64,000 bases of DNA from Cloeon dipterum (GCF_949628265.1 NC_088790.1:25548545-25612544), one strand, 5' to 3'; positions 11,974-25,700 are shown, counted from the stretch's first letter. Program-made: numbers and translations. The notes: generated by a model from the letters alone, not told the origin.

Positions 11974-12675
11974 GTATGTAACATCCGTCTGCCTAAGAAT
12001 CAGAAATCCCAGAAAATCGCGGGCAGTTTTTTTCTCACTCCCTGGCCTCCGAGCGATGACCTTTTCCACCTTGGGAGCGGTTCTCTCTCAGCCGAATGCT
12101 CGTTTTTCGGGTCTAGGTCGCCGTCCTAGTGAGACACCTGAGTGACCTGGGTTACCTGGGCTCAGGGTCGGCACGTGTGTTCCATCTGGAAGGGGTGAAT
12201 TGGGTTTTTTCAGTGGTGTTGAGCTAAATATAATTTTTCAGAGGTGAATGAATGGGATCGATGACTTGGACGTTAGCCATATGGGACGGTTGCAATGCAA
12301 CTCGTTGTTTAAATTAGATCGTACATAAACGTAATACTTTATATCAGGTACAGGAATACAATGCGTTATATAATAAATTTTATCATTGAAAAACAGTTCC
12401 CATGTCCTGTAATGATTAATTTTAATTATTTTTTTTATAAAAAATAAAGAAATTTAGTCGAAAACATGCTTGTGTTTATATTCCTTTATTTTGGGTCTTC
12501 TTTAGACAGGTAAAATAAACTGAAATGCGGAGAAATACGTTGAATGAAGCTTTTTATCTCGAACAGACGAACACTGTTGCTAAATTTCAAGGAAAACTGA
12601 CCTAAACAGTTAGGAAAACCTCAAACCAGTCCTAAACCCCAGCGATAAAAATTGTTTATCTCTCTCTGATTCCAG

Positions 12676-12750
12676 ATTGCCCGCCACGGAAAGGTTCTTA
12701 TCAGCCTGTTCAACTCGAGCAAAGTCTCTTTGTCCGCACAGCAAGCAGGT
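12676..12750 (+). other. Probable 5' UTR exon of ALAS
   Basis: Bounded by an acceptor (TTCCAG) and a very strong donor (CAG|GTACGT). It has no ATG in a frame that would join the next exon, whose acceptor TTTCAG is at 12828 just ahead of the coding start, so it is best read as untranslated. Confidence 0.45.
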
Positions 12751-12851
12751 ACGTACTCATTTTTCTCCAGTCACGCAGCACTACTTGCGCGTTGGGACCC
12801 GTTGTGAGCGTTGTTTTGGGAATTTCAGCCAATTTTGGATCAATCAAGAAA

Positions 12852-15800
12852 ATGAGTTGCCCCTTTCTGACCCGCTTTCCGGCCAACTACGTCCGCAACT
12901 ATGCGCCGCAACTGCTCAAGAACTTCGGCAGCCAGTGTCCGGTCGTGTCGAGGCTCACCAGCAACATGGCCAGTGCCGAATCTACCACCGAAGGTCTCAA
13001 TGTCCCTCCTCGCCTTTCTATTTTTAACTACATCACTTTCTCTCATTGTTTTCCTCTTCCTGTGGCTAAAAATGTTGTGGTTTCTGGTGAATTGAGCTTG
13101 TTTTCGCACTAACATGATTGTAATTTTTCAATATTTCTAATATTTAAGGTGTTGTTTTGTTGACTTAATTGATTTAGTTGAGCCAATTTGTTTAAAATGT
13201 GTATAAAAAAATACTGTTGCGACATTAAGAAAATAAGTTTAAAATATTTTAAAAGCAGAATATTTTTTCTGTTGCTCTTTTGTCTGGCTTGTCTTTCTAT
13301 TGAAATCTTCTCTATTCCTTAATTGGTGATTGATTTTTTGTCTTAAAAAAAAATTAACTGTTAGGGTTTTTTAACTAAATATGGTCCGTAATTTCAGCTG
13401 GAGATGCACTCAAGAAGTGTCCCTTCATGACTGATCGCTCCCTTGTGAAGGAGGCAAGCAAGGAAATGCAGGAGGACATCATCGAACATTCCAAATCCAC
13501 CAAGGGTAGGCATTTCTTTGAAATAAAATCAGTGAAAATTCAAATTCATAGCCGAAATTTTTTTTAATTATTTTTCATTTCCAAATAACCAGTAGAGTTA
13601 CTTGTTTCCATAAATTATTTACATCATTTATATTTTTTCCTTCTGTTTGGGCGCTTTAAGTAACTCTGCGTCGAGGTTGGGAAATTGACCTGAGGAAGGT
13701 CTGTGACAGGCAAGGGCGAAAAATCGTCGCCAAATCTCTGAAAAAATCATTGAAAAACGGCATGTAAGAGAATCTCAGGTGTAGGTACCCTGAAAAAGGT
13801 CGTTAAGGTATTCCACGTAAAAGCCCAATTAAAGACCTGTCTGATGAGGGGTTTTTGTTGAAGATCTGACGAATGGCTGAATTTAAATAGAAAGAAAACC
13901 ATTTTAGTACGAATACGTTGCAAGCTGCACAAAGTGAAAAAACGGGAAAAATTAATTTAAATTTTGCTATGGGCGCGAAAAATCTGAAAATATTTTTCCA
14001 GACCGGCAAAGGTCTTTTGCGTGTGATGGAGTCGGTAAAATTATTAAAATATTCTCCGTTTGGAAATAATCGCGAATTTTGGAATATCCTTATGGAGGAT
14101 GTTCAAAAATCACGTTTTTCAAACTTTAAAATCTATCTAGTCCTAGGCTTTTGATCGGATCGACTTGTATTTAATCTCAAAATGTTTCCAGATACATTTC
14201 GCGTCATTTAAACGTGGGGTGTGTCGGTTTTTCCCCCAATCGCAAGATATGGCGACCAGAAGCCAGATAGTCGTAAAAACAGAAAATTGTGACTATAAAG
14301 TAAACTGATTTAATAATTTTGATAATACTTTAACACAACTTGCTCCATCTAATGCCTAGCTCAGATGTTTTGGCGACATATCCGGGAAAATCCGTTAAAC
14401 GCTGATTTATTTTAAATTGTGACTTTTCAAAAAATTTGGCAGATAACAATTTTTAAAAATTCAAAGAATGGTCATATTTTGGAAAACCGAACAAGGGCGG
14501 ATGCGCCCTATTGAGGGGCATCGATTGGTACCTGAATCGGCACCGTCGGGCCCATAGGGCCCCACCTGGGCCCCGAAAACAACAGTTAAAAAGTGTCACA
14601 AATCGCGTTTTTCGACTTAAAAAAATCCCAATTCGGCTCCTATTAGTCGTACTACAGAAAACCAAAGTTCATCAGACTCGCCTTCAAATTTTGCGTCTTT
14701 TAAGCCCGATTGCCGCCGCGCCCAAAATCTGCTCTAGTTTTAAGTGTTTGGTTTTATTTATTAAATTCGCCCAAGGGCCAGATTCGGTTACTGACTTACA
14801 GACACGCCTACCCGCGACACAACGAGTTGATTTTGCTCGGGTTTTGAGAATATATTCGAAAATTTGTTGATTTTTTTACATGGGAAGAAAGGGAACGGGT
14901 AAGGGCCGAATTTTTCTTTATTTATATTTTTCGGCTCACAATCAGAGAACAACTCGGCCGTTGCCTTACTGTATTGTATGTGTAAAATCAAATTATTTAA
15001 AAATCTAATTAAATTTAATTTATTTAGATGAGACCTTCAAGTACGCGGAATTCTTCCACGATCAGATCAAGCAAAAGAAGGAGGACCACTCGTACCGCGT
15101 GTTCAAGAAGGTGAACCGGCTGGCGAGTTCGTTCCCAGCGGCCAAGGAGTACACGTGGGGCGAGCAGGAGATCACCGTGTGGTGCTCCAACGACTACCTG
15201 GGCATGTCCCGCCACCCTGAGGTGGTGAAAGCGGTCGCAGAGGCGCTCACGAAGCACGGAGCCGGCGCCGGAGGCACCCGCAACATCTCGGGCAACTCGA
15301 TGTTCCACGAGAACATGGAGACGACGCTGGCGCAGCTGCACCAGAAGGAGGCGGCTCTTGTCTTCTCCTCGTGCTACGTCGCCAACGACTCGACCCTCTG
15401 CACGCTGGCGCAGTTGATACCTGGCTGTCAGGTCTTTTCTGATGCAGGTACAAAAATTATTGCAAGAGTCACACATTTTCTCGCCGAGATTCTATGATTT
15501 TTTTGGCTTATAAGGCAATAATATTTTTATTTAATGGATTGGAAAATTTTGTATGGTGAAAAATATTCCTGAAGCAAAAATGGAAATTTTCAAGAAATTT
15601 ATAGCAATTTTGATCAATTTTGAGAAATGCGCTATAAATAAACCAATGGTGTTTTGCTTGAAAAACCAGCCGGAAAGTCCCCACCAATTCCATTTTATCG
15701 CTTTTCCCAAATTTATCTTTTTATTTTGATCGCTTTACATCTTTCAAGATGAGCGACGCCCTGATTTGTGGAAACATTCGTTATAAAATTGGCGCATGAA

Positions 15801-18800
15801 CCTCATTGGACAGGGCCAAGTCCGGAAAGTTATGAAATTTGACTCTCTAAATGATCATCTTTTATGTTAAACAAGCCAGAGCGTATTTAAAATTGTATTA
15901 AATTTAAGAAAATCCATTTTATGATAATTCAGTGGCAATTATCTACTAAACAACATAATATACATGTTTTTTTGGTAAAAACTCTTTTGGGATTACCAAA
16001 AACTGTGGGAAGTGCAAACCCTCTGAAGCTCTACATTTTGCCAACCTGTTGCATATTTTGTCCACGATTTTGTACAACGGACCCTTATGCCTGACTACAA
16101 GCTAAAATTTTACTATTTTGTATGGTGAATGAAGTAACTCTCGTTCTGTCGAGTAAAAGTGTTTAAATTTCTAGTTTGATTGAATTCTAATCAATGCATA
16201 AATTGAAACGACAGCAGTTAAAATGTCCCAACAGGTAGACAGAGAAATATAGATAGGAAAAAAATGCCATTTGGATGAGAATGTCTCTTGAAATATTATA
16301 TCAGTCGGGAATATGTATGCTTTTCCCTCTGTGGCAATTCTTTTTTCTTTATTGTCTATTGCTCAGTTCCTGACGTCACACAAGGTGATCTCTGATAATA
16401 AAATCGTCTTTTTGGCCTCAAGCTCTCTTTAGCTATCTGAGGCTTTGGGGACGAAATACAACAGGTACAAGAGATTAAAATCTCGTCATAAATATAAATA
16501 ACGTACAATTTAAAAATTGTTTGCTTGTAAAGAATGATAAAAACCACACTTTGGTTTAAACATAGTAAACCATTTTTTAGAAAATTGCTTGAGCGCTTGG
16601 CGCCAGCTAATCCACGGCTAACCTCAAAAACTATAAACAAATATTTACACATAATTTATACCTCACATAAATAGCTTGATGACAAGCATTTAAAGAGAAA
16701 ATTTTAAGCGTTTTTTTTTCAATTTATACCAGTTTTTTGAAGGCCACTCCAACCGCAAATTTTAGATTTTGACTGGGGAAAAATGGAATATAATCATTTC
16801 TTGCGCAAGAAATTTGTAAAAATTGAGTGTAAAAACCTGGTGGTAAGCAAATTCAATCTTGAATTTTATAAATTAACTCTTTGAACATCTCGCATCTACT
16901 ATTTTTAAGTAACATTTTCTCCATTCCGAACAATAAGTCTTTAAATAAAAAAAATATAACGATTTTTTTCAGGCAATCACGCCTCGATGATCCAAGGGAT
17001 TCGACACAGCCGCGTGCCGAAGCACATTTTCCGTCACAACGACCCCGAGCATTTAGAGCAGCTGCTGCAGAAGGTGCCTAAGAGCGTGCCCAAGATCGTG
17101 GCCTTCGAGACGGTGCACTCGATGACCGGTGCCGTGTGTCCGTTGGAGGAGCTGTGCGAGGTCGCGCACCACTACGGCGCCCTCACCTTTGTCGACGAGG
17201 TGCACGCGGTCGGACTCTACGGCAAGCACGGCGCCGGCATTGGCGAGAGGGACGGCCAGATGCACAATATGGACATCATCTCGGGAACCTTGGGTGCGTA
17301 TTCTCTTAAGATTAATTTATTTAGAGTGAGCTAGCGCTAGCACCTGTTTTGCTGGTGAATTTCTGGTGAATTTCACCAGTTGTGTTGGAACCCACCTGTG
17401 GATTCTTTTGATTTTAATGAACTCAATCCTGCTGCTGTGCATTCCGCTTCTAGAATTATTTCTTTAGACTTGCTGAAAACTAAAATCAGTCCAGCTATTC
17501 ACCGTAGAAACGTCAGAAAAGATTCTTTATTTCAAAAATAGTTTATCACGATTCTATGGTGGTTAGGATATTTTTATCAAATAAATTCTGCGAAAATCAG
17601 CGGGGACCAGATTCGTGCGACGCGCAAATATGGCGTCCGATGGAGTATGGCGCGAAAAATCGGCCTCGTGAAATGCGCGAAAAGAAGTTTTCATCAATAT
17701 TTTGACATAATTTGCGTTACTTGTACTAATTGTGTCTTTCGGATCGTAAAAACAAACTCTTGACACTCGTACGGCAATCCAAAGAGAGATTTTTGTTTCC
17801 CACATTCACACGCCATCTTATATCAGCGCAGTGGGAACCAATTTTATCGCAAATCTGGCCCCCGCTGGTATAAATCTGGCTTCAAATCTGTTTAAATGGA
17901 GTCAAAGCCTAAATAGTTTGTCTTTCTAAAATAAAAAATTCAATGTCCTTAAATCTCCACCTTGCTCATTTTGGGTATTTTTACTCAATAAATAAGTTTT
18001 TTCCCTTCTCTAACTGTCATTGTAAAAATTATGCAAAAATTTGGTCCAATAATCAGGATTAACTGTGATGAAAATGCAAAAACAGGAACTATTTTAATTA
18101 ATTTTAAACATTTAGTGTCATTTATCACAAAAAATACCCTTTTATATGGTTTAGAAAAGCATTTTTCATTTTCAATTGAATTATTTTGCTTCAGGCAAAG
18201 CATTTGGAAACATGGGTGGCTACATCGCGAGCACGGCCAAGCTGGTGGACATGATCCGCAGCTATGCTCCCGGCTTCATCTTTACGACGTCGCTGCCGCC
18301 GACCGTTTTAGCTGGCGCCATGAAGGCCGTGCAGGTTCTAGCCTCGGAAGAGGGACAGCAGCTACGAGCCACTCACCAAGATAATGTTCGCTACCTACGA
18401 ACCAAATTGCTCTCCGAGAGACTCTCGGTCGAGCACACTCCGTCGCACATCATTCCAATCAAGGTAAGTTTTATTTTTAATTAAAAAAATTTAAATGGGA
18501 ATGATAGTGATTTCCAGTTGAAATTTTCAGACGAATTTTGTGCAAAAATAGTAAATTTGAGATAGATTTGCTCCATAGGAAAAAAACTGGAAATATAATC
18601 AGCTTTCTGAATAGAGGAATTTTAATCAGGCCAAACACACACCCCTTTCGAAAATCGGCCATTTTTTGAAAAAATATAAAATAACTTTTAAGACTCAAAA
18701 GTACTATTTGTGTATCTTCTCGCTATGAAATTTTAATAATTTTTCTCACTCTGGAAGCAATTAATTTCCTTTGCTCAAAAAAGAAGGCGTAACCGTGCTT

Positions 18801-19235
18801 ATTGGTCTTCAAATTTTGCAGATAGGAGACCCCATGAAGAACACGATGGTGTCCGACCTGCTGCTGCAGCAGTACGGACATTACGTGCAGGCCATCAACT
18901 ACCCAACGGTGCCCAAGGGAGAAGAGAAGCTGCGTCTGGCCCCCACGCCGCACCACACCAAGCCCATGATGGACCAATTGGTGGCAGACATGGTCAAAGT
19001 GTGGCACAAGGTCGGACTTCCGCTTACAGGACAAGTCTGTCCTCAGGTACGAAAAATATGATTTACTCCTCGTTTCTATTCCTTGTATTTTTCAAATTAA
19101 AAATATTAATTTTCGGTTTTAATATTTCAGGCGTGCGCGTTTTGCCAGAAGCCGCTGATGTTTGACCGCTGTGAGTCTCGCACTCAAAATAATTGCCAGG
19201 TGCCGAACTGCCCGCAACTTATGGCTGCCGCCTAG
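12852..19235 (+). CDS. Alas: 5-aminolevulinate synthase, mitochondrial (529 aa)
   Basis: PLP enzyme of the mitochondrial matrix that condenses glycine with succinyl-CoA, the first step of haem synthesis. Coding exons: 12852-12993, 13398-13505, 15028-15447, 16973-17293, 18195-18463, 18822-19046, 19131-19235; phases agree and total 529 codons plus stop. The start MSCPFLTRF fits the family's presequence. CP haem-regulatory motifs lie at residues 3-4, 29-30 and 55-56. The catalytic core shows [30 protein letters not shown], and the PLP lysine in [15 protein letters not shown] (Lys332). The C-terminus ends CPQLMAAA, as in insect ALAS. The three CP motifs suggest haem-controlled import. Introns hold several dispersed repeats. 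Confidence 0.97.
13640..14215. repeat. Dispersed repeat R2, copy 1 (ALAS intron)
   Basis: Resembles 62230-62755 in the same orientation. Shared blocks include AATCTCAGG...GGTA.CC.GGAAAAGGTCGT near 13790, CCAGACCGG near 14000, and ATCCTTATGGA followed by TTTTTCAAACTT and GTCCTAGG near 14085-14150. No credible long frame. Class unknown. Confidence 0.6.
14216..15000. other. Rest of the large ALAS intron 2
   Basis: AT-rich with a short GC-rich patch near 14500-14600. Two opposed frames of 119 and 70 codons there show no family features. Possibly a further part of repeat R2. Confidence 0.3.
16730..16850 (+). repeat. Fragment of hAT-like MITE (R3)
   Basis: About 110 bases match the inner part of the element at 60087-60430 (CCACTCC.ACCGCAAATTTTA, then AAAAATGGAATA, CATTTCTTGC and CGCAAGAAAT). 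The CAGGG terminus is not seen, so it is a fragment. Confidence 0.55.
17340..17560. repeat. Worn relative of the 50.5 kb MITE (R5)
   Basis: Contains CACCAGTTGT and a block AAATCAGTCCAGC...CGTAGAAACGT...ACGATTCTAT that matches the inside of the element at 50479-50886. Ends not clear. Confidence 0.4.
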
Positions 19236-19712
19236 TGTTCTACTCTACACGCATTTGGTGCTGGATCAATTTTAATTGATTAAATGAAGCAGAAAAAATT
19301 AATTGATTGTTTTGGTTACCGTCATTTTTAATTGGTTCGTTGATCAAAATTTTATTTTTTGCTCGTCCCTCGTCCCTGTCTTTTGGCGCAAACAGATGTG
19401 ATGCATTCAAAACAATATAGTCTAATGTAATCAGTCATAATTCCAGATGTGAGATATTGTGTAACATGTTCAGAAGAAAAACTTTATTTTCTGTTGACCA
19501 TTAAAAGCAAGCAATTAAAATTTGTGAGTTTGATTTCGTGCGTTTCGTGCTCCAATTTTTGCATCATTGCCACGGAAAGCGAATTCCGGCCATCATTTTT
19601 TAAAGGGAATCATCATTGACGTCAGCTTGTATGTTACAGAAAAACAAAAGAATTTTGTGGCGACCAACATGATAATCATTTCATGTGACAGCGGCAAAAA
19701 GCAACCACGAAA
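19236..19712 (+). other. ALAS 3' UTR and spacer to copy A
   Basis: Follows the ALAS stop. An ATTAAA near 19500 is a possible polyadenylation signal. The same sequence, diverged, recurs at about 27104-27480 ahead of copy B, so this spacer was part of the duplicated unit. Confidence 0.5.
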
Positions 19713-22700
19713 ATGAATTGTATTTCGATTTCATGGATTATCGGCCTGATTTTTGTTTTGGGAGTATATATTTTCTGAAAAATTTTAGTATGGCAGGCTG
19801 ATATAATTATTAGGTGTTTGAAAATCTTGCGAGGATTCCTGGAAAGTCAAAATATTCGAGAATCCGCAAAGGTAATTATTTCACTATTGGATAGAAATCG
19901 AAAATTTTGTAACTTAAGCAATTTTTAAATTTATAAAATCCAGTAGATTTTGGCTTTTTCCTATTGAAAAGGAAATATTAATTTCAGGAAGACGATTTTA
20001 TATAATTAAATGTTGTGGAATTGCGAGGTGCATCCCAAAGCTTAAAGAGAAAAATAGACGTTTGACGGCGGCGAACACTTCCAATAACGCGACCACTCAC
20101 AGCATAACTTCTTCAATAAAAGAGTAATATTACATCTACTGCATAAATTTATTATCTAAAAAGCTAAATATTTAAAAAATTAAATGTTTAATTTACGCTG
20201 AGAAGTGCCAAAAACACGATTTTTTGAACATATTTACTGATCATGATATTTTCAATGTATATTATCAAAAGGGTTGGGTTGGAAGACTTCAAAGAAATTA
20301 TTCATCAGATATCGAATGTGCTTAGCAAAAAAAGCGAAAAGTTGACTTTTTGACCGCAGAAAAATTTCATTCATATATGTTCTTAAAACGTAGTAAAAAA
20401 ACTTGTGAGATAAGAGGCGGCAATCCTGGGAAACAACTCGCTAAAACTTGAAGCAAATTAAATCTTTTTGTGTTATAGGTTATAGTTAATTTTAAATCCT
20501 AAAAGTCTTTATTCTGACGTAGGATATTTTGAACTCATAATTAATTTTTCACCGCTATTATGAGCCGCAATTTTTGTATTAGTAATAAATCGCACTCGTT
20601 TTTATGGTGATATTGATATAAAATATAAGCTAAAATCCTCTTACACAGAATAAATATGCTGACGACTGATCAGGAAACTGTCAATCTTGGCGAAATTGAT
20701 GATGCGCTGACTTCATCCACTTTTAGTAGTAAAAATTTCCTTTTTTCCTTTTTTACTAAAGTGATTTTCACAGAAATCCCTGAGTCCGATGTCGTCACAG
20801 GTTAACAACTGCCTTAATTGTTTTGGTATTTTTAAAATGTAATGTGGGTGTATTTCTTATTGTGCAGACAACAGCATCATATCTACCTCACTCTTTGGTC
20901 AGATTTTAATGTTAATTAGTTTCAACGGAATAAGATAAGAGTAATTTTGCAGATGATACTTTGACCCCGAGCAGCGCAGGTCAATTTGGTTAAATTTTAA
21001 TCATTCCATATCTTCTAACACATTTTTTTCAGAATCAAAAATTCCAGCTGATATATCAGGTCTATTTAGAAAAAATAACATTAAATTTATATATTTGCAT
21101 TGGTTTTTGTAGCAATATTTATTAAGACAAGAAATTAAAATAAACAAAACTCTTTTGAGATAATTTTATTGCACATTTTCTGTCTTAAAACATCTTTATG
21201 CATGCAAAAAATATATAAATTTCAAAAATTGCTATTTCATTGAAACAATTTTCTACAAGCACAAACACCCCTGTTGCGGACTTTTTTACAAGCTCATCAG
21301 GTATAATAAGTTAAATTCCATAACTTAAGCTTCTTCTGCAATCAATACCCCTGGCGGTTTTTCTTAGGTCCAAACGCATGCATTTTGTTTGCATGAATTG
21401 CTTTTTTTGCAGATTCAAGTAGTACCTCAAGCACCCTTAGTCCGGAATTTGACTCAGCTACGTCAGCGGATTCAAAAGCGACACTCACAACATTTGCTGC
21501 TGAAATAAGCATCACGACTCCAGCAACACAAAAACCGTCAACCTTGACATTTTCTAGTACTAGAGCAGAGTCGACGACTGGAGTAGTTGTTACATCAACC
21601 ACTACCATCAAAATAACAACCGTGGCAAATAATGACAAAGTATATATGAATTCAACTAATTAATATTAATTTGTTTGAGAGCTGCTAAAAAGTACCACGC
21701 ATTTATTTAGGGATCGGACCGTGCGTCGCGCACTTGCAATAATAATTTCTAATTAACCAAAATATATATTTCATTTACCTTCATCCAATATATATGTACT
21801 TTCAGCCCTGCAATTCTTCAAGATGTAGCAAACTCCAAGTTCCTCTGGTATAACATTTCAATCAATTTAAAGCTATTATATTTTTATTAAATTTCAAAGA
21901 CCGTGTCAAATACATCAGGAGGTTCACATTTTAACATTAATCTTTTTATACCAATAATTTGACGAGTTTCTGTCGCAGGAAAATTCGTGACGAAAGTTGA
22001 CACTTCATTTTTCCTGATGCCGATCGCCGCAACGCAGTTGCAGGCTGCAAAGAATTGTCTCTCGATGAGCATGACGCTCATTTCTATGATGGACATTACA
22101 AAGTTTGACTTTATTCATAGGCTTATTTCAGGTTTCCTCTATACCTCATTATATTTAAAATATGTAGATAAATTTAAATTGAATTAGATCTAAACATTTC
22201 GGCAATTTGGACCGCTGGTTCGAACGAAGGAAACGGCTCTTGCGACGCGGACGCTTTACTCTCATTTGCCTGGTGCAGGAAAAACGTCGAATTAGATGCA
22301 GCAATCCAGGCAAAAATCACCAAGCCGGTGTCTCTGGTTGAACTTGCTCAAAAGGCGTTGGCACTTTCTATTAAAAAGTCTCTGACTGCACTTCCATCCT
22401 CATCGAAACTTCCGTATTTGTGCGAAGTACGGATTTTTAATTTATAATTTTGATAAAAATCTCATTTTATGTTTCCTCCAGCCAAATGCAGATTTACGCA
22501 AAGACAGTTGTTCCACCTTGAAATGTGTGAAAGACGTAACAAATTGAATATAAGATTATTAAACTGTCGATAATAACAAAAATGAAACGCAGGCTTCGTT
22601 ACTGGATGCATCTGGGAATGTGAAAGGTGATATATATAAATGATTAAATGCTGGGACATGCTCTGTATTTTTCAAGATAATAAAGATGGCGAGAAGTACG

Positions 22701-25700
22701 GTAAATGGACGTCAGCTTGTGGCAAAAACTACTTGTTCACTAAGAAATTAGTAAGTTTAGAAAATAGACTCTGCTAATTTTCTTCAAGGATAATAATATT
22801 GTAGACTCGCACAAATTTACAGCAAGATCTAAAAATTCCATTAAGAATGAATTTTACTTTCCAAATTGATTATAATATTTAAAAATAATTTGTTGACTTT
22901 ACAAAATTAATAAAATTTGAAATGGCTCAAAATCGATCTTCAAAAGAGCAAAATAGACAATGAGTAGACTTTTATCTTAGATAAAAATATTTTTCCCTGC
23001 CAAGTCTTAAAGAGTTACAAAGTGTCCTAGATCCACAAATCTTTCTTTCTCGATTAATGCAGGAAAGCTAAATTTACTTATTGTCACAGGGAACCTGGCA
23101 GCAGAACATGAATTTTTGCTGCAGTTTAGGCCTCAAACCAATTTGGTTAAGGAATTCATCAGACATGCAATGCTTCTCCAATTTAACGAAATCAAACTGG
23201 GCGCTGAATTTGAACTACTGGACGGCGGGACGCGCGATGGGCGCCTGGGGCCGCTGGGCCTGGTGCTCCGGCTCGCAAGCCGTCCCTTTCACCGACGGAA
23301 TTAATTGGGCCAAGGGACAGCCGGATAATTCAAATCCAGAAGATCTTTGCGTCCACATGCAGGTTGATCGAAATGGCACTGGAGTTTTTTTATCGGACAG
23401 AAACTGCAGTCACAAATACGTGATCGCCTGCCAGGTAGTAAAGTCACTTTTATTTATAAAAAATGAAAGAAAAGTGAATCAAATAAAATCCTTAAACAGG
23501 GTGAAGTGCTACCAAAAAATAACAACAACTGCACTAAACCGAAATGTCCAACTGAGTGCAGAAGAAATGTAACATAAATTAATCATTTATAACCATTTAC
23601 TAAATTTTTTAATTGTTAGGAAAATTTTTTTACCAATGAGTCGAAGGTGAAAGGTAAAAACTCATTTAGATTTGACTCAGATGAGGAGGAAACTTAACAC
23701 TTTTCTTAGATTTATTCGCCCATGGTTCTTGGAACTCTATGTGTGGAAAAGAGTATTTATTCTCTACAAAATCTGTATTCATTTTGGCCAATTATTATTT
23801 AATACGGCACAAATTCAATCTGATTTTAAGACCAATTGGCTGGACGCTTGGAAATACTGCTGCTCTGTTGGAATGAAGTTGGCGGCAGTTCATGAATTCG
23901 ATGATTTGAAATGTCTTTCAAAAATGGTCAACAGATATCCTGAAGCATGTAGGCTTAAAAAACTTAAATTTTACCAACGGAGTGCACATATTTCTTTTTA
24001 TTAGTTTATCCCCTTCAAACAAGTCGAGATTTTTGGACTTCTGGAACGAACTCGGAGTGCGCCGGTCCTCATTACTGGTGTTCTGATGTTGAAAAGTTGA
24101 ATTTGGACCGCTTGCCTAACTGGAAAGGCGGCCGTTTGCCTTCCCAGGAGGCCGGAAACTGTATTTTCATCAATCTGTCCAACGTCACTGCGAATGCGTC
24201 AGTGCTGGGAGCTGACGCGTGTTCGGCGCAAAAACAATTCCTCTGCGAGGTTAGCACTTTACAGAAAACCGAACAATAAATTCTGACAGTAATCACAGGT
24301 GCTACAAACTGGAAATAAATCCGTACAAATCAAAAGGGGTTGTCAGGATGTGTGGGACGTTAGTGACCTAGAAATCGAAGAGTATATCATGAACATCTCT
24401 GCGTTGCAATCTCCAATCAAAAGAAATATAATGGTTGGGAAATGTTTAGTTGATATCATACAGAAAAATAAAGTGATTTATCTGATTTTTAATTTAAAAA
24501 ATATAAAAAATTACGCAGGATATTTCATGTTTTATAGTGCTACTTGAGATGCTGCGGAATTCGCGGAGAAGTGGTGAGTATATAAATTAATGATAGATAT
24601 TTATGGTACAAACTTATCATTTTTTTATGGTTATAAATTGTTCGAGGAGAATCAATGCCAATTTTGCTCTAGTGGACGACTAATGATTACACATTAAAGA
24701 CCTCTTTGACGACGTTTCTGAGCACACCAAACGATTCTTGAGGGTCGAATTAGGTGAGGTGGATATTTTTTCCAACCAAAAAGTGCAGCACGACGTGAGA
24801 GCCTAAACATTATGAATGCGAGACCTGCGCATGCGTGAGAGTTAATTTGAGCATTTGCAGAGAGACCGCCTGTACGAATGACTTCTTTGTCAGATCCAGC
24901 CAGGTCTCACGCATGCGCACCTCTCGCATTCATATTGTTTTGGCGGGAAAAAAAGTTCGCACGTCGCGTTTTGGCCGGAAAAATTACATTTTACCTAAAT
25001 CGACCCCCAAGAATCGATTGGTGTGCTCAGAAACTGCGTCAAAGACGAACTTTAATCGTGATTTTATTCTCAATTAATAAAAATCAAATACATACATAGA
25101 AAAAGTGTCAGTTTGGTGATTAAAAACAGGATTTTCTTTATTGCTCGTGGTGTGTTGCCTATAAATATTCATAAACATTTGTATACAGATAAAAAATGGC
25201 CAACTGTTGACTGAACACGTAATTCGAGACTTGGAAGAACTGACTTCTGATGATCCATCCCTGATGCAGTCATCATTTAACGGATACGAAAAATGCTCAT
25301 CAATTTGTACAGAGCAAAATATATGAGTTTTCACGAGTGAAATATTTTGATCTCTTAAAGATGACATCGATGAGTGCAGGATGTATTCAGAAATGTTTTA
25401 CTGCGGCAAGAAAACTGACCCAACCCTAACAATGGCATTGCTGGACTCCAACAAAGAAGGACCAAATGTATGTGAGATATTTTTAGCAAATCACAAAGTT
25501 TGATTCGACTTTGTTGAAAAAGGTCGTGACATCACCAACAGGAGCAATAAACACAAAATACCGAACTTGTTTAGATTTGGCTCCCTGTGTTACTAATGTA
25601 ATTTTAAAATATAATTTCAAGTATGTAGATTTAGTTATAAACACTAATTGACCAATTTTGAAAGGACACGGCTGTTAATGAGTTGCAATCGACTGGAAAA

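Noticed and set aside
15024-15476. 150-codon minus-strand frame and similar ones at 12840-13115 and 17053-17265
   Set aside because: Antisense shadows of ALAS coding exons.
22482-22560. Apparent stop after VKDVTN in copy A, first taken as a sign of a pseudogene
   Set aside because: The donor GTAACA lies just before it and the same GTAA donor is kept in all copies, so the stop is intronic.
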